Source: JAFLBI01 sp964616465 (GTDB lineage: Bacteria; Bacteroidota; Bacteroidia; Chitinophagales; Chitinophagaceae). Taken from it: 64,000 nucleotides of DNA. The DNA lies in the NCBI GenBank assembly GCA_964616465.1, contig CAZTTO010000002.1, forward strand, positions 1 through 64,000, read 5' to 3'. Both the position numbers and the translations under genes were made by a program. The notes below the pieces were generated by a model. That model did not search any database. It worked only from the letters and a program-made list of their open reading frames with translations, and was not told the origin of the DNA. Positions 1 through 8,473 of this stretch are shown here, piece by piece (within the stretch, counting starts at the first letter, position 1; each line of letters begins with the position of its first letter).

Positions 1-55
1 AACCGCCGACACAAGGATTTTCAGTCCTTTGCTCTACCGACTGAGCTACCGCACC
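1..55 (-). tRNA. tRNA-Phe (GAA), 3' part outside window
   Basis: Read on the minus strand, the acceptor strand begins GGTGCGG at position 55. It is followed by a canonical D-arm (GCTCAGTCGGTAGAGC) and an anticodon arm whose loop is CTGAAAA, giving anticodon GAA at 22-20. The variable region and the start of the T-arm reach position 1, so the T-arm, the acceptor 3' strand and any CCA lie outside. The anticodon loop and D-arm make the identity firm. Confidence 0.95.
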
Positions 56-70
56 ATTTTTTGTCTTTTG

Positions 71-154
71 TGCAGACTCTTTCTCACGATTGTAGTGAGA
101 CTGAGTGCAGACGAACTTTGTTGTCTGCATCGAGACAAGCTTCGCTTCGTCTCG
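71..154. repeat. Cluster of three adjacent hairpins upstream of tRNA-Phe
   Basis: Three inverted repeats sit next to each other. TCTCAC/GTGAGA is at 82-87 and 95-100. GCAGAC/GTCTGC is at 107-112 and 123-128. CGAGACAAGC/GCTT-C-GTCTCG is at 131-154 with a TTC loop. A further GCAGAC copy at 72-77 could compete for pairing with 123-128. They lie in the probable leader of the tRNA-Phe transcript. No protein-coding sequence or second tRNA was recognised here. They may be RNA processing structures or a dispersed intergenic repeat; the sequence alone does not decide. Confidence 0.6.
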
Positions 155-280
155 ACTATCGCACTAGTTTTTGTGGCGTCAATCAAAAAATAGATAGTAA
201 ACTAAGTTTTGAACTCAAAAAATTCCTCTAAGAGGGCTTTATTGAGATTAACGCACTAAGAACTTTCCCTTTTGGGGCTG
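155..280. other. Non-coding leader/intergenic DNA
   Basis: This AT-rich stretch lies between the hairpin cluster and the promoter facing tRNA-Phe. It holds a short CCTCTAAGAGG inverted repeat near 226-236 and nothing that looks coding on either strand. Together with 56-154 and 281-382 it makes the only gene-free stretch of more than 300 bases in the window. It is read as the untranslated leader of the tRNA-Phe transcript. Confidence 0.5.
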
Positions 281-311
281 CAAATATATGATTTCCCATA
301 TCATATGCAAA
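281..311 (-). promoter_or_regulatory. Bacteroidota-type promoter facing tRNA-Phe
   Basis: On the minus strand TTTG (311-308) is followed after 19 nt by TATATTTG (288-281). This matches the Bacteroidota primary-sigma consensus TTTG-N19-21-TAnnTTTG. Transcription would start near 275 and run leftward through the hairpin cluster into tRNA-Phe, giving a leader of roughly 220 nt. It also lies downstream of the DUF4834-like gene on the same strand. Confidence 0.75.
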
Positions 312-382
312 AAAATCAAACGCTTTATCAATTTTCCTTCAAATTCAATAAATATTGAAAGACTTCACCCTTTTACCTAAAT

Positions 383-616
383 TCATTTTACCTCCTCAAA
401 ATCAATGTAATCGCCATTGGAGCCTGTCTTTGATTTAGACTCGTTCTGCCAACTATTACCCTGAGTTTGGTTCCGAAATTGCTGCTCACTTGCCGTACGC
501 ATGCCGTTCATCTGCTGCTTAACCTTGCTGGCCACACGTATGACTGGCAACAAGAAATGAAATACAAACCTGTATAAAAGATAGACTAGTAGTCCATAGA
601 ATAAATAAGTAACCAT
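383..616 (-). CDS. DUF4834-like small membrane protein
   Basis: This 77-residue protein has one hydrophobic N-terminal segment (about residues 3-27) and a polar, Gln/Asn/Ser-rich tail. The tail ends in an acidic motif (DYIDFEEV). This matches the layout of the small DUF4834 proteins found next to rimP in many Bacteroidota. Function is unknown; the single membrane anchor with a cytoplasmic tail is inferred from hydrophobicity. It diverges from rimP with about 157 nt between start codons. The family assignment rests on pattern and neighbourhood, not on a search. Confidence 0.75.
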   Translation of the reverse strand: MVTYLFYGLLVYLLYRFVFHFLLPVIRVASKVKQQMNGMRTASEQQFRNQTQGNSWQNESKSKTGSNGDYIDFEEVK

Positions 617-675
617 GGTACAAAAGTACAGCTTGACTTAGCTCAACCTTGTTAAATTACATAATAGGTTTTCCA

Positions 676-707
676 TTTGGCGAAATTATTAGCTTATTGT
701 ACATTTG
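676..707 (+). promoter_or_regulatory. Promoter of the rimP-nusA-infB operon
   Basis: TTTG at 676-679 and TACATTTG at 700-707 are separated by 20 nt, a full match to the Bacteroidota -33/-7 consensus. The predicted start of transcription is near 713. This leaves a leader of about 60 nt before the rimP ATG at 774. Confidence 0.8.
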
Positions 708-727
708 CATCGGAAAAAGAAACAGTA

Positions 728-758
728 GAAGGGAACGGAATCGTTCCCTTCTCTTTTT
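728..758 (+). terminator. Terminator-like hairpin in the rimP leader (candidate attenuator)
   Basis: A perfect 10-bp stem, GAAGGGAACG (728-737) with CGTTCCCTTC (742-751), closes a GAAT loop. It is followed by TCTTTTT (752-758). This is the shape of an intrinsic terminator, but it sits between the rimP promoter and the rimP start codon. It would stop part of the transcripts before rimP-nusA-infB. NusA promotes hairpin-dependent pausing and termination in well-studied bacteria, so feedback on its own operon is a reasonable inference. Confidence 0.7.
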
Positions 759-773
759 ATCAGTCCTTAAGTA

Positions 774-1247
774 ATGGCAAGTATCAACCCAATTGAACAA
801 ATTACCGCAATGATCGGTGAACTCCTGACCGATACACCCGAGTATTTCTTGGTGGGATTAAAAATTAAGCCTACCCAAAATGTAAAAGTATATCTAGATG
901 GAGATCAAGGCATTACAATAGAAACCTGTGTTCGTCTGAATCGTAAACTCTACAAAACAATCGAGGAAGCGGGCATTTTTCCTGCTGGAGAATTTTCTTT
1001 GGAGGTGTCGTCTCTAGGCATCGATGAACCATTGACTCTTTTACGTCAATATCAAAAGAACATAGGTAGAAAAGTGGAGGTAACACTTAATGGAGATGGG
1101 GGTGCTCAAGTTGGTAAATTATTAGCAGCTCAAGAAACTGGTATAGAAGTAGAAGTTACCTCAGGTAAGGGCAAAAAAGCCATTACACAAACATTGAGTT
1201 TTTCTTTCGATCAAATTAAATCAACTGTAGTTCAAATAAGTTTTTAA
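774..1247 (+). CDS. rimP: Ribosome maturation factor RimP
   Basis: This 157-residue protein has the RimP layout. The N-terminal alpha/beta domain carries the segment VKVYLDGDQGITIETCVRLN and the conserved SLEVSSLGIDEPL stretch near residues 80-92. A C-terminal Sm-like beta-barrel follows. RimP binds the 30S subunit late in assembly. The gene precedes nusA by 43 nt and infB lies beyond, the classic rimP-nusA-infB operon. Expression probably depends on the promoter at 676-707 and the leader hairpin at 728-758. Confidence 0.95.
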   Translation: MASINPIEQITAMIGELLTDTPEYFLVGLKIKPTQNVKVYLDGDQGITIETCVRLNRKLYKTIEEAGIFPAGEFSLEVSSLGIDEPLTLLRQYQKNIGRKVEVTLNGDGGAQVGKLLAAQETGIEVEVTSGKGKKAITQTLSFSFDQIKSTVVQISF

Positions 1248-1290
1248 AACAAAAGAATGACCTTTCGAAGGTCGCAAAATAGAACAAACC

Positions 1291-2538
1291 ATGGCAAGTA
1301 TCAACTTAATGGAAGCCTTCCAGGAATTCAGAGAGACTGAGAGTATCGACCGTCCTACGATGATGAAGGTTGTGGAAGATGTTTTTAAAACTCTTCTTAG
1401 AAAAAAGTACACAAGTGATGAAAACTTCGACGTAATTGTAAACGCCGAAAAAGGTGACTTAGAAATTATCCGCCGAAGAATGATTGTTGAAGATGGCCAG
1501 GTGCAAGACCCTCTTGCTGAAATTGCTTATTCTGAAGCAGTCAAAATTGAACCAGATTTTGAAGTTGGTGAAGAATTATATGAAGAAATGGATATCCTCG
1601 ACTTTGGTCGACGTGCTATTCTTGCAGCTAAACAAACCTTGGCTAGCCGTATTAGCGAGCTAAAGAAGAATGTTTTGGTGAAAAAGTATTCAAGTAGAAT
1701 TGGAGAAATTGTAAATGGCGAAGTAAGTCAGGTTTGGAAAAAAGAAATCATGCTTATTGATGATGAAGGAAATGAATTAATTCTTCCTAAGAGCGAGCAA
1801 ATTCCTCAAGACTATTTCAAGAAAGGCGATAATGTTCGTGCTGTAGTAGCTCGTATTGACCCACGAAATACCAATCCAGCAATCATCGTTTCAAGAACAA
1901 GTCCACTTTTCCTTGCTAAGCTTATGGAGATTGAAGTGCCTGAAATTTTTGATGGCCTTATCACTATCAAGAAAATTGTTCGTGAACCAGGAGAGCGTGC
2001 GAAAGTAGCAGTAGAAAGCTATGATGATCGCATCGATCCAGTAGGTGCTTGCGTGGGTATGAAGGGAAGTCGTATTCACGGAATTGTACGTGAATTGAAA
2101 AACGAAAATATTGATGTCATCAATTTTACAACCAATATTCAACTTTTAATTCAGCGCTCTTTAACTCCTGCTAAAATTAGCTTCATGAACCTCGATCATG
2201 ATAAAAAACAAGCAGATGTTTATTTAAAGGCAGATCAAGTTTCTCTGGCAATTGGTAGAAGAGGTGTGAACATTAAATTGGCTTGTGAACTCACAGGTTA
2301 TGAAATTGATGTGTTCCGTGAAGATGAAGAGCAAACTGATGAGTATGATATTGACTTAGATGAATTTGCAGATGAAATTGATGAGTGGATTATTGATGAG
2401 TTCAAGCGCGTAGGTTGCGACACTGCTAGAAGCGTACTTGCTTTGTCAGCCGATGAATTAGAGCGCAGAACAGACTTGGAGAAGGAGACAATTGCAGATG
2501 TAATTCGTATCCTTAAAGAAGAATTTGAAAAAGAATAA
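1291..2538 (+). CDS. nusA: Transcription termination/antitermination factor NusA
   Basis: This 415-residue cytoplasmic factor binds RNA polymerase and nascent RNA and modulates pausing, termination and antitermination. Visible domains in order are an N-terminal polymerase-binding domain (about 1-125), an S1 domain (about 135-200), and KH1 with the GMKG loop near 257. KH2 follows with the GRRG loop near 321, then an acidic tail with one helix-hairpin-helix-like segment. The length suits Bacteroidota NusA. It is the middle gene of the rimP operon. Confidence 0.97.
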   Translation: MASINLMEAFQEFRETESIDRPTMMKVVEDVFKTLLRKKYTSDENFDVIVNAEKGDLEIIRRRMIVEDGQVQDPLAEIAYSEAVKIEPDFEVGEELYEEMDILDFGRRAILAAKQTLASRISELKKNVLVKKYSSRIGEIVNGEVSQVWKKEIMLIDDEGNELILPKSEQIPQDYFKKGDNVRAVVARIDPRNTNPAIIVSRTSPLFLAKLMEIEVPEIFDGLITIKKIVREPGERAKVAVESYDDRIDPVGACVGMKGSRIHGIVRELKNENIDVINFTTNIQLLIQRSLTPAKISFMNLDHDKKQADVYLKADQVSLAIGRRGVNIKLACELTGYEIDVFREDEEQTDEYDIDLDEFADEIDEWIIDEFKRVGCDTARSVLALSADELERRTDLEKETIADVIRILKEEFEKE

Positions 2539-2600
2539 AACCGATCACTTAACTAATAACACAGATCCTGCCGTCTGCCGAAGACCAAAGGAAACACATT

Positions 2601-5543
2601 ATGTCAGAACTTAAATTACCACGACTCCTGGCCGCTGCCAAAGAATTCAATGTTGGGCAAGACACAATCATTGAGTTTTTGGTGAAAAAAGGATTCAACC
2701 GCGACGACCTGAAACCGACTTCAAAACTGAATGAGGACATGTACTATGCCCTTCAGGCAGAATTTCAGGGTGATAAAGCTGCGAAAAACAAAGCAGACTT
2801 GGTTGAAATTCCAAAGGGTAGCAACGCGGAAAGAAAAAAGAAAGAAGAAGAGGAGATCACCTTCAAGAAGGAAGAAAAGAAATCGAGTGTTAAGGAGGAA
2901 GAAGCTCCAGCAGCTAATTTCCCTGCGCCTGTAGCTGAAGGCAATTGGGCTGATCCAATTGTTCAAGATGAACCAATTGCTGAAACTCCTCCACCAGTTG
3001 AGGAAGCACCTGCTAAACCAGTTGTACCTGAAATTGAAGGGCCAAAAGTTATCAAGAAAATTGACCTTGATAGTATTGATTCTTCAACTCGTCCTAAGAA
3101 AACGAAAGCTGCGGCTAAGGAAGCACCAGCACCTACTCCTACTCCAGTAGAAGAAGCGCCTGTTGAGGCTCCGATTGCAACTGTAGAAACAAAAAAAGAG
3201 GAAGACCCTATTGTGGAAGTTTCACCTGAAGCGCCTGTAGCAACAGAAACTGAAACCATCGTTACGCCACCGGCACCTCCTGCAGAAGATAAAGTTGTAA
3301 TTGAAAATATCCAAGCCGATAAATTGACTGGTCCTAAAATCTTAGGAAAAATTAACTTACCAGTTGATAATGATACTCGTCCAAAACCTGGTGTTCGTGG
3401 TGATGAAAAGCGGAAGCGCAAACGCATTCCAATGGAGAGAAAACCTGGAGAAGGCGGCGGTCAACAACAAGGTCAAGGTGGTGGTGGCCAACAAGCACAG
3501 GGTGGATTTCAACGTGATGGTCGCGGTGGTGGTAATAACCAAAATAGACCTGGACAAGGCGGAAACAACCAAAATAGAAATCGTCCCGGAAATAATAATA
3601 GAAACAACAACAATCGCAGAGAAGACAAAGAGATTGACGCTAAAGAAATTCAAGAAAAGATTCGTGAAACTCAAGCTAAATTGGCTGGAGCTGGCGGTCG
3701 CGGTAAGAGCTTAAAAGCAAAATATCGTAAAGAAAAGCGTCAAGAAGCTGCTGATCAAATGGGTGAAGATGTTGAGAACAACAAACTACAGGTTACAGAA
3801 TTTGTAACTGTAAGTGAGTTGGCCAACCTTATGGATGTAAGCTTTGCTGAGGTTATTAGCAAGTGTATGAGTCTTGGCATTATGGTTTCAATCAACCAGC
3901 GTTTAGATGCAGAAGTTATTGAACTTGTTGCCAGTGAATTCAATTTTGAAGTAGAGTTCATGGGCGTGGATGATGTTGATGAAGAGGAAGAAGATGAAGA
4001 TGATACTCCAGAAGAATTGGAATCTCGTCCTCCAATTGTAACCATTATGGGTCACGTTGACCATGGTAAAACATCTTTACTCGACTATATAAGAAATGCA
4101 AACGTTGTAGCAGGTGAAGCTGGTGGAATTACACAACACATTGGAGCCTATGAAGTAATGCTTCCGAATGGCAAATACATCACATTCCTAGATACACCTG
4201 GTCATGAAGCCTTTACGGCAATGCGTGCCCGTGGTGCTAAAGTAACAGATATTGCTGTTATTGTGGTTGCAGCCGATGATGCTGTAATGCCGCAAACTAA
4301 AGAAGCAATTAGCCATGCTCAAGCAGCTGGCGTTCCAATGATTTTTGCTGTAAACAAAATAGATAAAGACGGAGCTAATCCAACAAAAATCTATGAGCAA
4401 CTCGCTCAAATGAATATTCTTGTTGAAAGCTGGGGTGGTAAATTCCAAAGCCAAGAACTCAGTGCTAAGCAAGGTTTGAACATGGATTTACTGATGGAGA
4501 AGATTTTGTTGGAAGCTGAAATGTTGGATTTAAAAGCCAATCCTAATAGAGAAGCAACCGGAACTATTATTGAAGCCTCGCTTGATAAAGGACGCGGATA
4601 CGTTGCAACAATTCTTGTACAAAACGGAACTCTGCGCCAAGGTGATCTTATTGTATCTGGTCAGTTTTATGGTCGTGTGAAGGCCATGTTCAACGAAAGA
4701 AACCAACGTGTTGATGAAGCGCCTCCTTCTACGCCGGTTGTAATACTAGGCTTGAATGGTGCACCGCAAGCTGGTGAAAAGTTCAAGATGTATGAAGATG
4801 AAGCTGAAGCTAAAGAAGTTGCATTGAAGCGCGCACAAATCTTACGCGAGCAAGGTTTACGTGCTAGAAAACATATTACACTTGATGAAATTGGTCGTCG
4901 TTTGGCACTTGGTAATTTCAAAGAATTAAATGTTATTATTAAAGGTGACGTGGATGGATCTGTAGAAGCATTGAGTGACTCACTACAAAAATTATCTACA
5001 CAAGAAATCTTAGTAAGTGTGGTACACAAAGGTGTAGGACAAATTTCTGAAAGTGATGTATTGTTAGCTACAGCATCTGATGCCATTGTCATTGGATTTA
5101 ACGTTCGTCCATCTGCACAAGCTAATAAGCTAGCAGAAACTGAAGGTGTACAAATTAAAATGTACTCAATTATCTATACTGCTATTGATGAAATCAAGAG
5201 CGCTATGGAGGGTATGTTGGAACCTAAAGTGGAAGAGAAAGAAGTTGCAACTGTTGAAATTAGAGAAGTATTTAAATTTGATAAAGCAACAATAGCTGGA
5301 TGTTATGTAACTGAAGGAAAGGTGAAGCGTGATCACAAAATTCGTGTATTCCGCGATGGCATCTTGCTCTATCCAAGAGAAGGCGCATTTGCAGAATTTG
5401 CGAGCTTGAAGCGCTATAAAGATGATGTAAAAGAAGTTGCAACAGGTTATGAGTGTGGTTTAACCATCAAGAATTTCACAGATATTGCTGTGGGAGATAC
5501 AGTGGTTGCATATGAAGAAACTGAAGTGAAACGAACTTTATAA
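2601..5543 (+). CDS. infB: Translation initiation factor IF-2
   Basis: This 980-residue GTPase places initiator tRNA on the 30S subunit and promotes subunit joining. The IF-2 N-terminal motif (PRLLAAAKEFNVG) opens the protein. A long Pro/Ala/Glu-rich linker follows, then a Gly/Gln/Asn/Arg-rich block (about residues 280-345). The G domain has G1 GHVDHGKT at 484-491, G3 DTPGHE and G4 NKID. Domains II to IV follow and end at TEVKRTL. The low-complexity N-terminal third is longer than in proteobacterial IF-2. It is the last gene of the rimP-nusA-infB unit. Confidence 0.98.
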   Translation: MSELKLPRLLAAAKEFNVGQDTIIEFLVKKGFNRDDLKPTSKLNEDMYYALQAEFQGDKAAKNKADLVEIPKGSNAERKKKEEEEITFKKEEKKSSVKEEEAPAANFPAPVAEGNWADPIVQDEPIAETPPPVEEAPAKPVVPEIEGPKVIKKIDLDSIDSSTRPKKTKAAAKEAPAPTPTPVEEAPVEAPIATVETKKEEDPIVEVSPEAPVATETETIVTPPAPPAEDKVVIENIQADKLTGPKILGKINLPVDNDTRPKPGVRGDEKRKRKRIPMERKPGEGGGQQQGQGGGGQQAQGGFQRDGRGGGNNQNRPGQGGNNQNRNRPGNNNRNNNNRREDKEIDAKEIQEKIRETQAKLAGAGGRGKSLKAKYRKEKRQEAADQMGEDVENNKLQVTEFVTVSELANLMDVSFAEVISKCMSLGIMVSINQRLDAEVIELVASEFNFEVEFMGVDDVDEEEEDEDDTPEELESRPPIVTIMGHVDHGKTSLLDYIRNANVVAGEAGGITQHIGAYEVMLPNGKYITFLDTPGHEAFTAMRARGAKVTDIAVIVVAADDAVMPQTKEAISHAQAAGVPMIFAVNKIDKDGANPTKIYEQLAQMNILVESWGGKFQSQELSAKQGLNMDLLMEKILLEAEMLDLKANPNREATGTIIEASLDKGRGYVATILVQNGTLRQGDLIVSGQFYGRVKAMFNERNQRVDEAPPSTPVVILGLNGAPQAGEKFKMYEDEAEAKEVALKRAQILREQGLRARKHITLDEIGRRLALGNFKELNVIIKGDVDGSVEALSDSLQKLSTQEILVSVVHKGVGQISESDVLLATASDAIVIGFNVRPSAQANKLAETEGVQIKMYSIIYTAIDEIKSAMEGMLEPKVEEKEVATVEIREVFKFDKATIAGCYVTEGKVKRDHKIRVFRDGILLYPREGAFAEFASLKRYKDDVKEVATGYECGLTIKNFTDIAVGDTVVAYEETEVKRTL

Positions 5544-5565
5544 TCTCAACCTAAAAACTATATTC

Positions 5566-5594
5566 AAGGCTGTCTTTTTCGACAGCCTTTTTTA
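5566..5594 (+). terminator. Intrinsic terminator after infB
   Basis: The stem AAGGCTGTC (5566-5574) pairs with GACAGCCTT (5581-5589) around a TTTTTC loop and continues into a T-run. It lies 23 nt after the infB stop and closes the rimP-nusA-infB operon. The opposite strand lacks a downstream T-run, so it mainly serves the plus strand. Confidence 0.9.
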
Positions 5595-5624
5595 TTTCTA
5601 CACTTTTAATTTTATACAATAATG

Positions 5625-6785
5625 CTACAGTAGGGTGTACACAGTTAATGCTAACAATAATAGAGCTACCAATAAAACTAATAACCGAAATATCTTTGAT
5701 AGCCTGACTGACAATCTTTGTCCTGCTATCAACAATATGATAAGGGTAATTGGCAAGAGCATTCCATTGATGGTTCCTGCAAAAATTAACCAGCTGACTG
5801 GTCTGCCAGCAATCATCAATAATAAAAAAGATGCAACCAAAAACGCCCACATATATTTATGTCGATGAGCTGCAAAGTTTTTTACCCAACCATCGGCAAA
5901 GGAAACAGATGTGTAAGTACAACCAATGACTGAAGTGATTGCAGCTACCCAAATAACAACACCGAAAAATAAAGATGCCCATTTACCTTCAATTGCGCTA
6001 AAAAAATTCAAAGCAGGTTGCTCCTCATTCCATACATAGCCGCCCGCAACAATACCTAAAACCGCTAAGAAAAAACCATAACGTACAAAGGCAGTTATAA
6101 AAAGGCCACTTAATGCCGTTTTTCGTGCTTTCAACCAGTGATGCTCTCCTGAAATATCATCTTGCAATAATCTATGTGCACCAGAAAAACTAATATACCC
6201 TCCCACTGTTCCTCCTACCAAGGTTAATATGATCATAGGCTCCACTTGGTCAGGCAGAAATGTTTTTCCTATTGCTAATTGAATAGGTGGTTGAGTCTTG
6301 AAAAGTGTATACATCAAAATCAATAGCACACATGATCCCAATAGAACAGTAATGCGATCCATATTTTTTGTGAAGCCTGGATAAATAAAAATTAACCAAA
6401 CTACTCCAGCACTGAGTGCACTTCCTATCCATGGCTCCCAGCCCGTAATAATTGAAATGCCTAATCCGCAACCAGCTAAATTACCAGCATTAAATACCCA
6501 TCCGCCTACTATTATGATTACACTTAACAACTTTCCGCCCCAAGGAACAACTTCTTCAACAACCGTCTGTGCAGGTTTCCCTGATACTATAATCGTATGC
6601 CAAATCTGCCATTGAATAATCCAATCAATAAGTACTGAAATAAGTATTGCAAATCCAAATGATGCCAATAAGGTCTTACTAAAAACTGCAGTCTGTGTTA
6701 AGAAGCCAGGTCCTATAGCCGATGTGGCCATAAGAAAAGCAGCACCAGCCCATAAACGAAAATTAATTGGGTGTTTTAATTTCAA
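5625..6785 (-). CDS. NRAMP-fold permease of the 5-oxoprolinase cluster (YcsG-like)
   Basis: This 386-residue protein has about 11 hydrophobic segments and the general NRAMP (LeuT-fold) look. It is the last gene of a minus-strand pxpB-pxpC-pxpA-permease set, and its start overlaps the end of pxpA by 23 bp. B. subtilis carries an NRAMP homologue, ycsG, in the equivalent ycsF-kipI-kipA cluster. The TM1 motif DPGN, which coordinates metal in true NRAMP transporters, here reads GPGF (residues 25-28). I also see no MPH motif in the TM6 region. A metal substrate is therefore doubtful; uptake of 5-oxoproline or a related compound is an inference from context. Confidence 0.8.
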   Translation of the reverse strand: MKLKHPINFRLWAGAAFLMATSAIGPGFLTQTAVFSKTLLASFGFAILISVLIDWIIQWQIWHTIIVSGKPAQTVVEEVVPWGGKLLSVIIIVGGWVFNAGNLAGCGLGISIITGWEPWIGSALSAGVVWLIFIYPGFTKNMDRITVLLGSCVLLILMYTLFKTQPPIQLAIGKTFLPDQVEPMIILTLVGGTVGGYISFSGAHRLLQDDISGEHHWLKARKTALSGLFITAFVRYGFFLAVLGIVAGGYVWNEEQPALNFFSAIEGKWASLFFGVVIWVAAITSVIGCTYTSVSFADGWVKNFAAHRHKYMWAFLVASFLLLMIAGRPVSWLIFAGTINGMLLPITLIILLIAGQRLSVRLSKIFRLLVLLVALLLLALTVYTLL

Positions 6786-7521
6786 CAGATAAATTTTCTA
6801 AAATACTTCGAATATAGGTGGCCCTTTCAACCGCTCTTAGATTATCTCCATGCATACATAGAGTTTGTACAAAAGTCTTAATCGTAACCCCTTCTATTGT
6901 TTCAATCTCTTGACATGCTACCATCTTACGAGTTTGAGCAGCAGCCAATGCTAATGAATGGATACATGCGCCATCCTGCGAACGTGGTACTAGTTGACCG
7001 TTTTTTAAATAAGCTCTATCAACAAATCCTTCATGAACAGGCTTTAAACCTACAGAACTTATGATATCAAGAAACTTACTGCCTGCTAAACCGTATACTT
7101 GCAATCCGGGTGACAATGATTGAATGGCTTTTGCAATTACTGAAGCTATTTCAATATTTTCTGCCGACATATTGTAAAGCGCACCATGTAATTTTAAATG
7201 ATTCAAAGTAGTGTCATTCTTCTCCACCAAATATAACATCAACTCTAGCTGTTTCGAAATGCAGCCGTACAATTCATTATCGTTCAGTTGCATATTTTTT
7301 CTACCCATATTCTCCTTATCCTGAAAACCAGGATGTGCACCAATAGCAACTCCATGTTGCAAACAAAGTTCAATAGTCGCTTGCATGGTAGCCTCATCAC
7401 CAGCATGATAACCGCATGCAATGTTTGCACTACTTACCAGAGGAACAAGTTCAGCATCTGTAAGCATCCCCTCTCCTACATCTGCATTTAAATCAATTTG
7501 TAGTTTATCTAAACGACTCAT
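6763..7521 (-). CDS. pxpA: 5-oxoprolinase subunit A (LamB/YcsF family)
   Basis: This 252-residue protein is one of three subunits of the ATP-dependent prokaryotic 5-oxoprolinase, which opens 5-oxo-L-proline to glutamate. Family motifs are clear: DLNADVGEG near residue 11, SANIACGYHAGD near 31, and GAHPGFQD near 61. A later HLKLHGALYN block follows. The usual first motif reads NCDLGE; here it is NADVGE. Its start overlaps pxpC by 17 bp and its end overlaps the permease, so translation is probably coupled. Confidence 0.93.
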   Translation of the reverse strand: MSRLDKLQIDLNADVGEGMLTDAELVPLVSSANIACGYHAGDEATMQATIELCLQHGVAIGAHPGFQDKENMGRKNMQLNDNELYGCISKQLELMLYLVEKNDTTLNHLKLHGALYNMSAENIEIASVIAKAIQSLSPGLQVYGLAGSKFLDIISSVGLKPVHEGFVDRAYLKNGQLVPRSQDGACIHSLALAAAQTRKMVACQEIETIEGVTIKTFVQTLCMHGDNLRAVERATYIRSILENLSVEIKTPN

Positions 7522-8473
7522 GAATTGCGTGTTGAAGTATTTGCAAATTACGCCGTTGTTCTAATAATAATTGAACTGCTTTGTCTATATCTACCCATTC
7601 CCATTCTACAATAGAACCAGGTGTAATTTGTGCCAACCTTGGAAGATCGGCTGTAATTACTGTTCCAATCCACGGGTAACCACCAGTTGTTGGATGGTCG
7701 GACATCAGAACAATCCAATTGCCATTAGGTAGCCACTCAATAGCACCTACTGTAATTGGACTAGATTGCATTTCATGTTGATGTGCAATGGGTCTTTGCA
7801 ACTGCACATGATAGCCCATGCGATTGCTTTGTGTTGTAACCTTCCCAGAGATATTATTTTGAGTATAGTTACTTTGCTTACTCCATAGATCAAATTCTGG
7901 TGCAGGTATAATCCTGATAGTTGTAATCACTTCATGTTTAGGCAAGTAATCACATCTGTAAAATTGTCGTTTAAAAATCTCTGGTAAATTAAAAGAAGCT
8001 TGAGCCATAAGTAAATCTCCTGACTGCAATCTTCTTCCTTGATGGCCTCCTCTATTCAACCAAATATCTGTTGATGCACTTCCCAACCAAACCTCTGATC
8101 TCCAGCCACCTTGTACAGCCACATACAATCTTGCACCACGAGACGAAGGAGAGAATTGCAGTTCATCATCCTTTTCAACAGCAAATACTTTTCCTGCTTG
8201 CTGAATTTTTCCATTCAGCATTATTTCAACCTCTGCTCCAGCAGTTGAGATATAAGTGCGACACAAAATACGCCACTTTGCAAAAGATAGTACCAATTCT
8301 ATAACTGGTAAACTCGCGCTATTATTTAGCAAAATATTTGCTACAGAGGCCGCATGTGCATCCATAACGCCACTAGGAGGAATACCTAAGTGTTGATAGC
8401 CAAAACGGCCCATATCTTGTATACGATCGTCAGGACCAGCCTTAATCACTTCTATGGTTGGAACATTACTCAT
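7505..8473 (-). CDS. pxpC: 5-oxoprolinase subunit C (biotin-dependent carboxylase-like, KipA family)
   Basis: This 322-residue protein carries the KipA/PxpC signature near its N-terminus (IQDMGRFGYQHLGIPPSGVM). It also has the conserved SPITVGAIEWLPNGNWIVLM and TGGYPWIGTV blocks toward the C-terminus. It forms the active 5-oxoprolinase together with PxpA and PxpB. Its ATG overlaps the pxpB stop by 4 bp. The order pxpB-pxpC-pxpA within one tight unit supports the assignment. Confidence 0.93.
   Translation of the reverse strand: MSNVPTIEVIKAGPDDRIQDMGRFGYQHLGIPPSGVMDAHAASVANILLNNSASLPVIELVLSFAKWRILCRTYISTAGAEVEIMLNGKIQQAGKVFAVEKDDELQFSPSSRGARLYVAVQGGWRSEVWLGSASTDIWLNRGGHQGRRLQSGDLLMAQASFNLPEIFKRQFYRCDYLPKHEVITTIRIIPAPEFDLWSKQSNYTQNNISGKVTTQSNRMGYHVQLQRPIAHQHEMQSSPITVGAIEWLPNGNWIVLMSDHPTTGGYPWIGTVITADLPRLAQITPGSIVEWEWVDIDKAVQLLLEQRRNLQILQHAIHESFR

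Noticed and set aside
2963..3427. 154-residue minus-strand frame opposite infB
   Set aside because: Low-complexity mirror of the Pro/Ala/Glu-rich IF-2 linker; no homology-like pattern and no start context.
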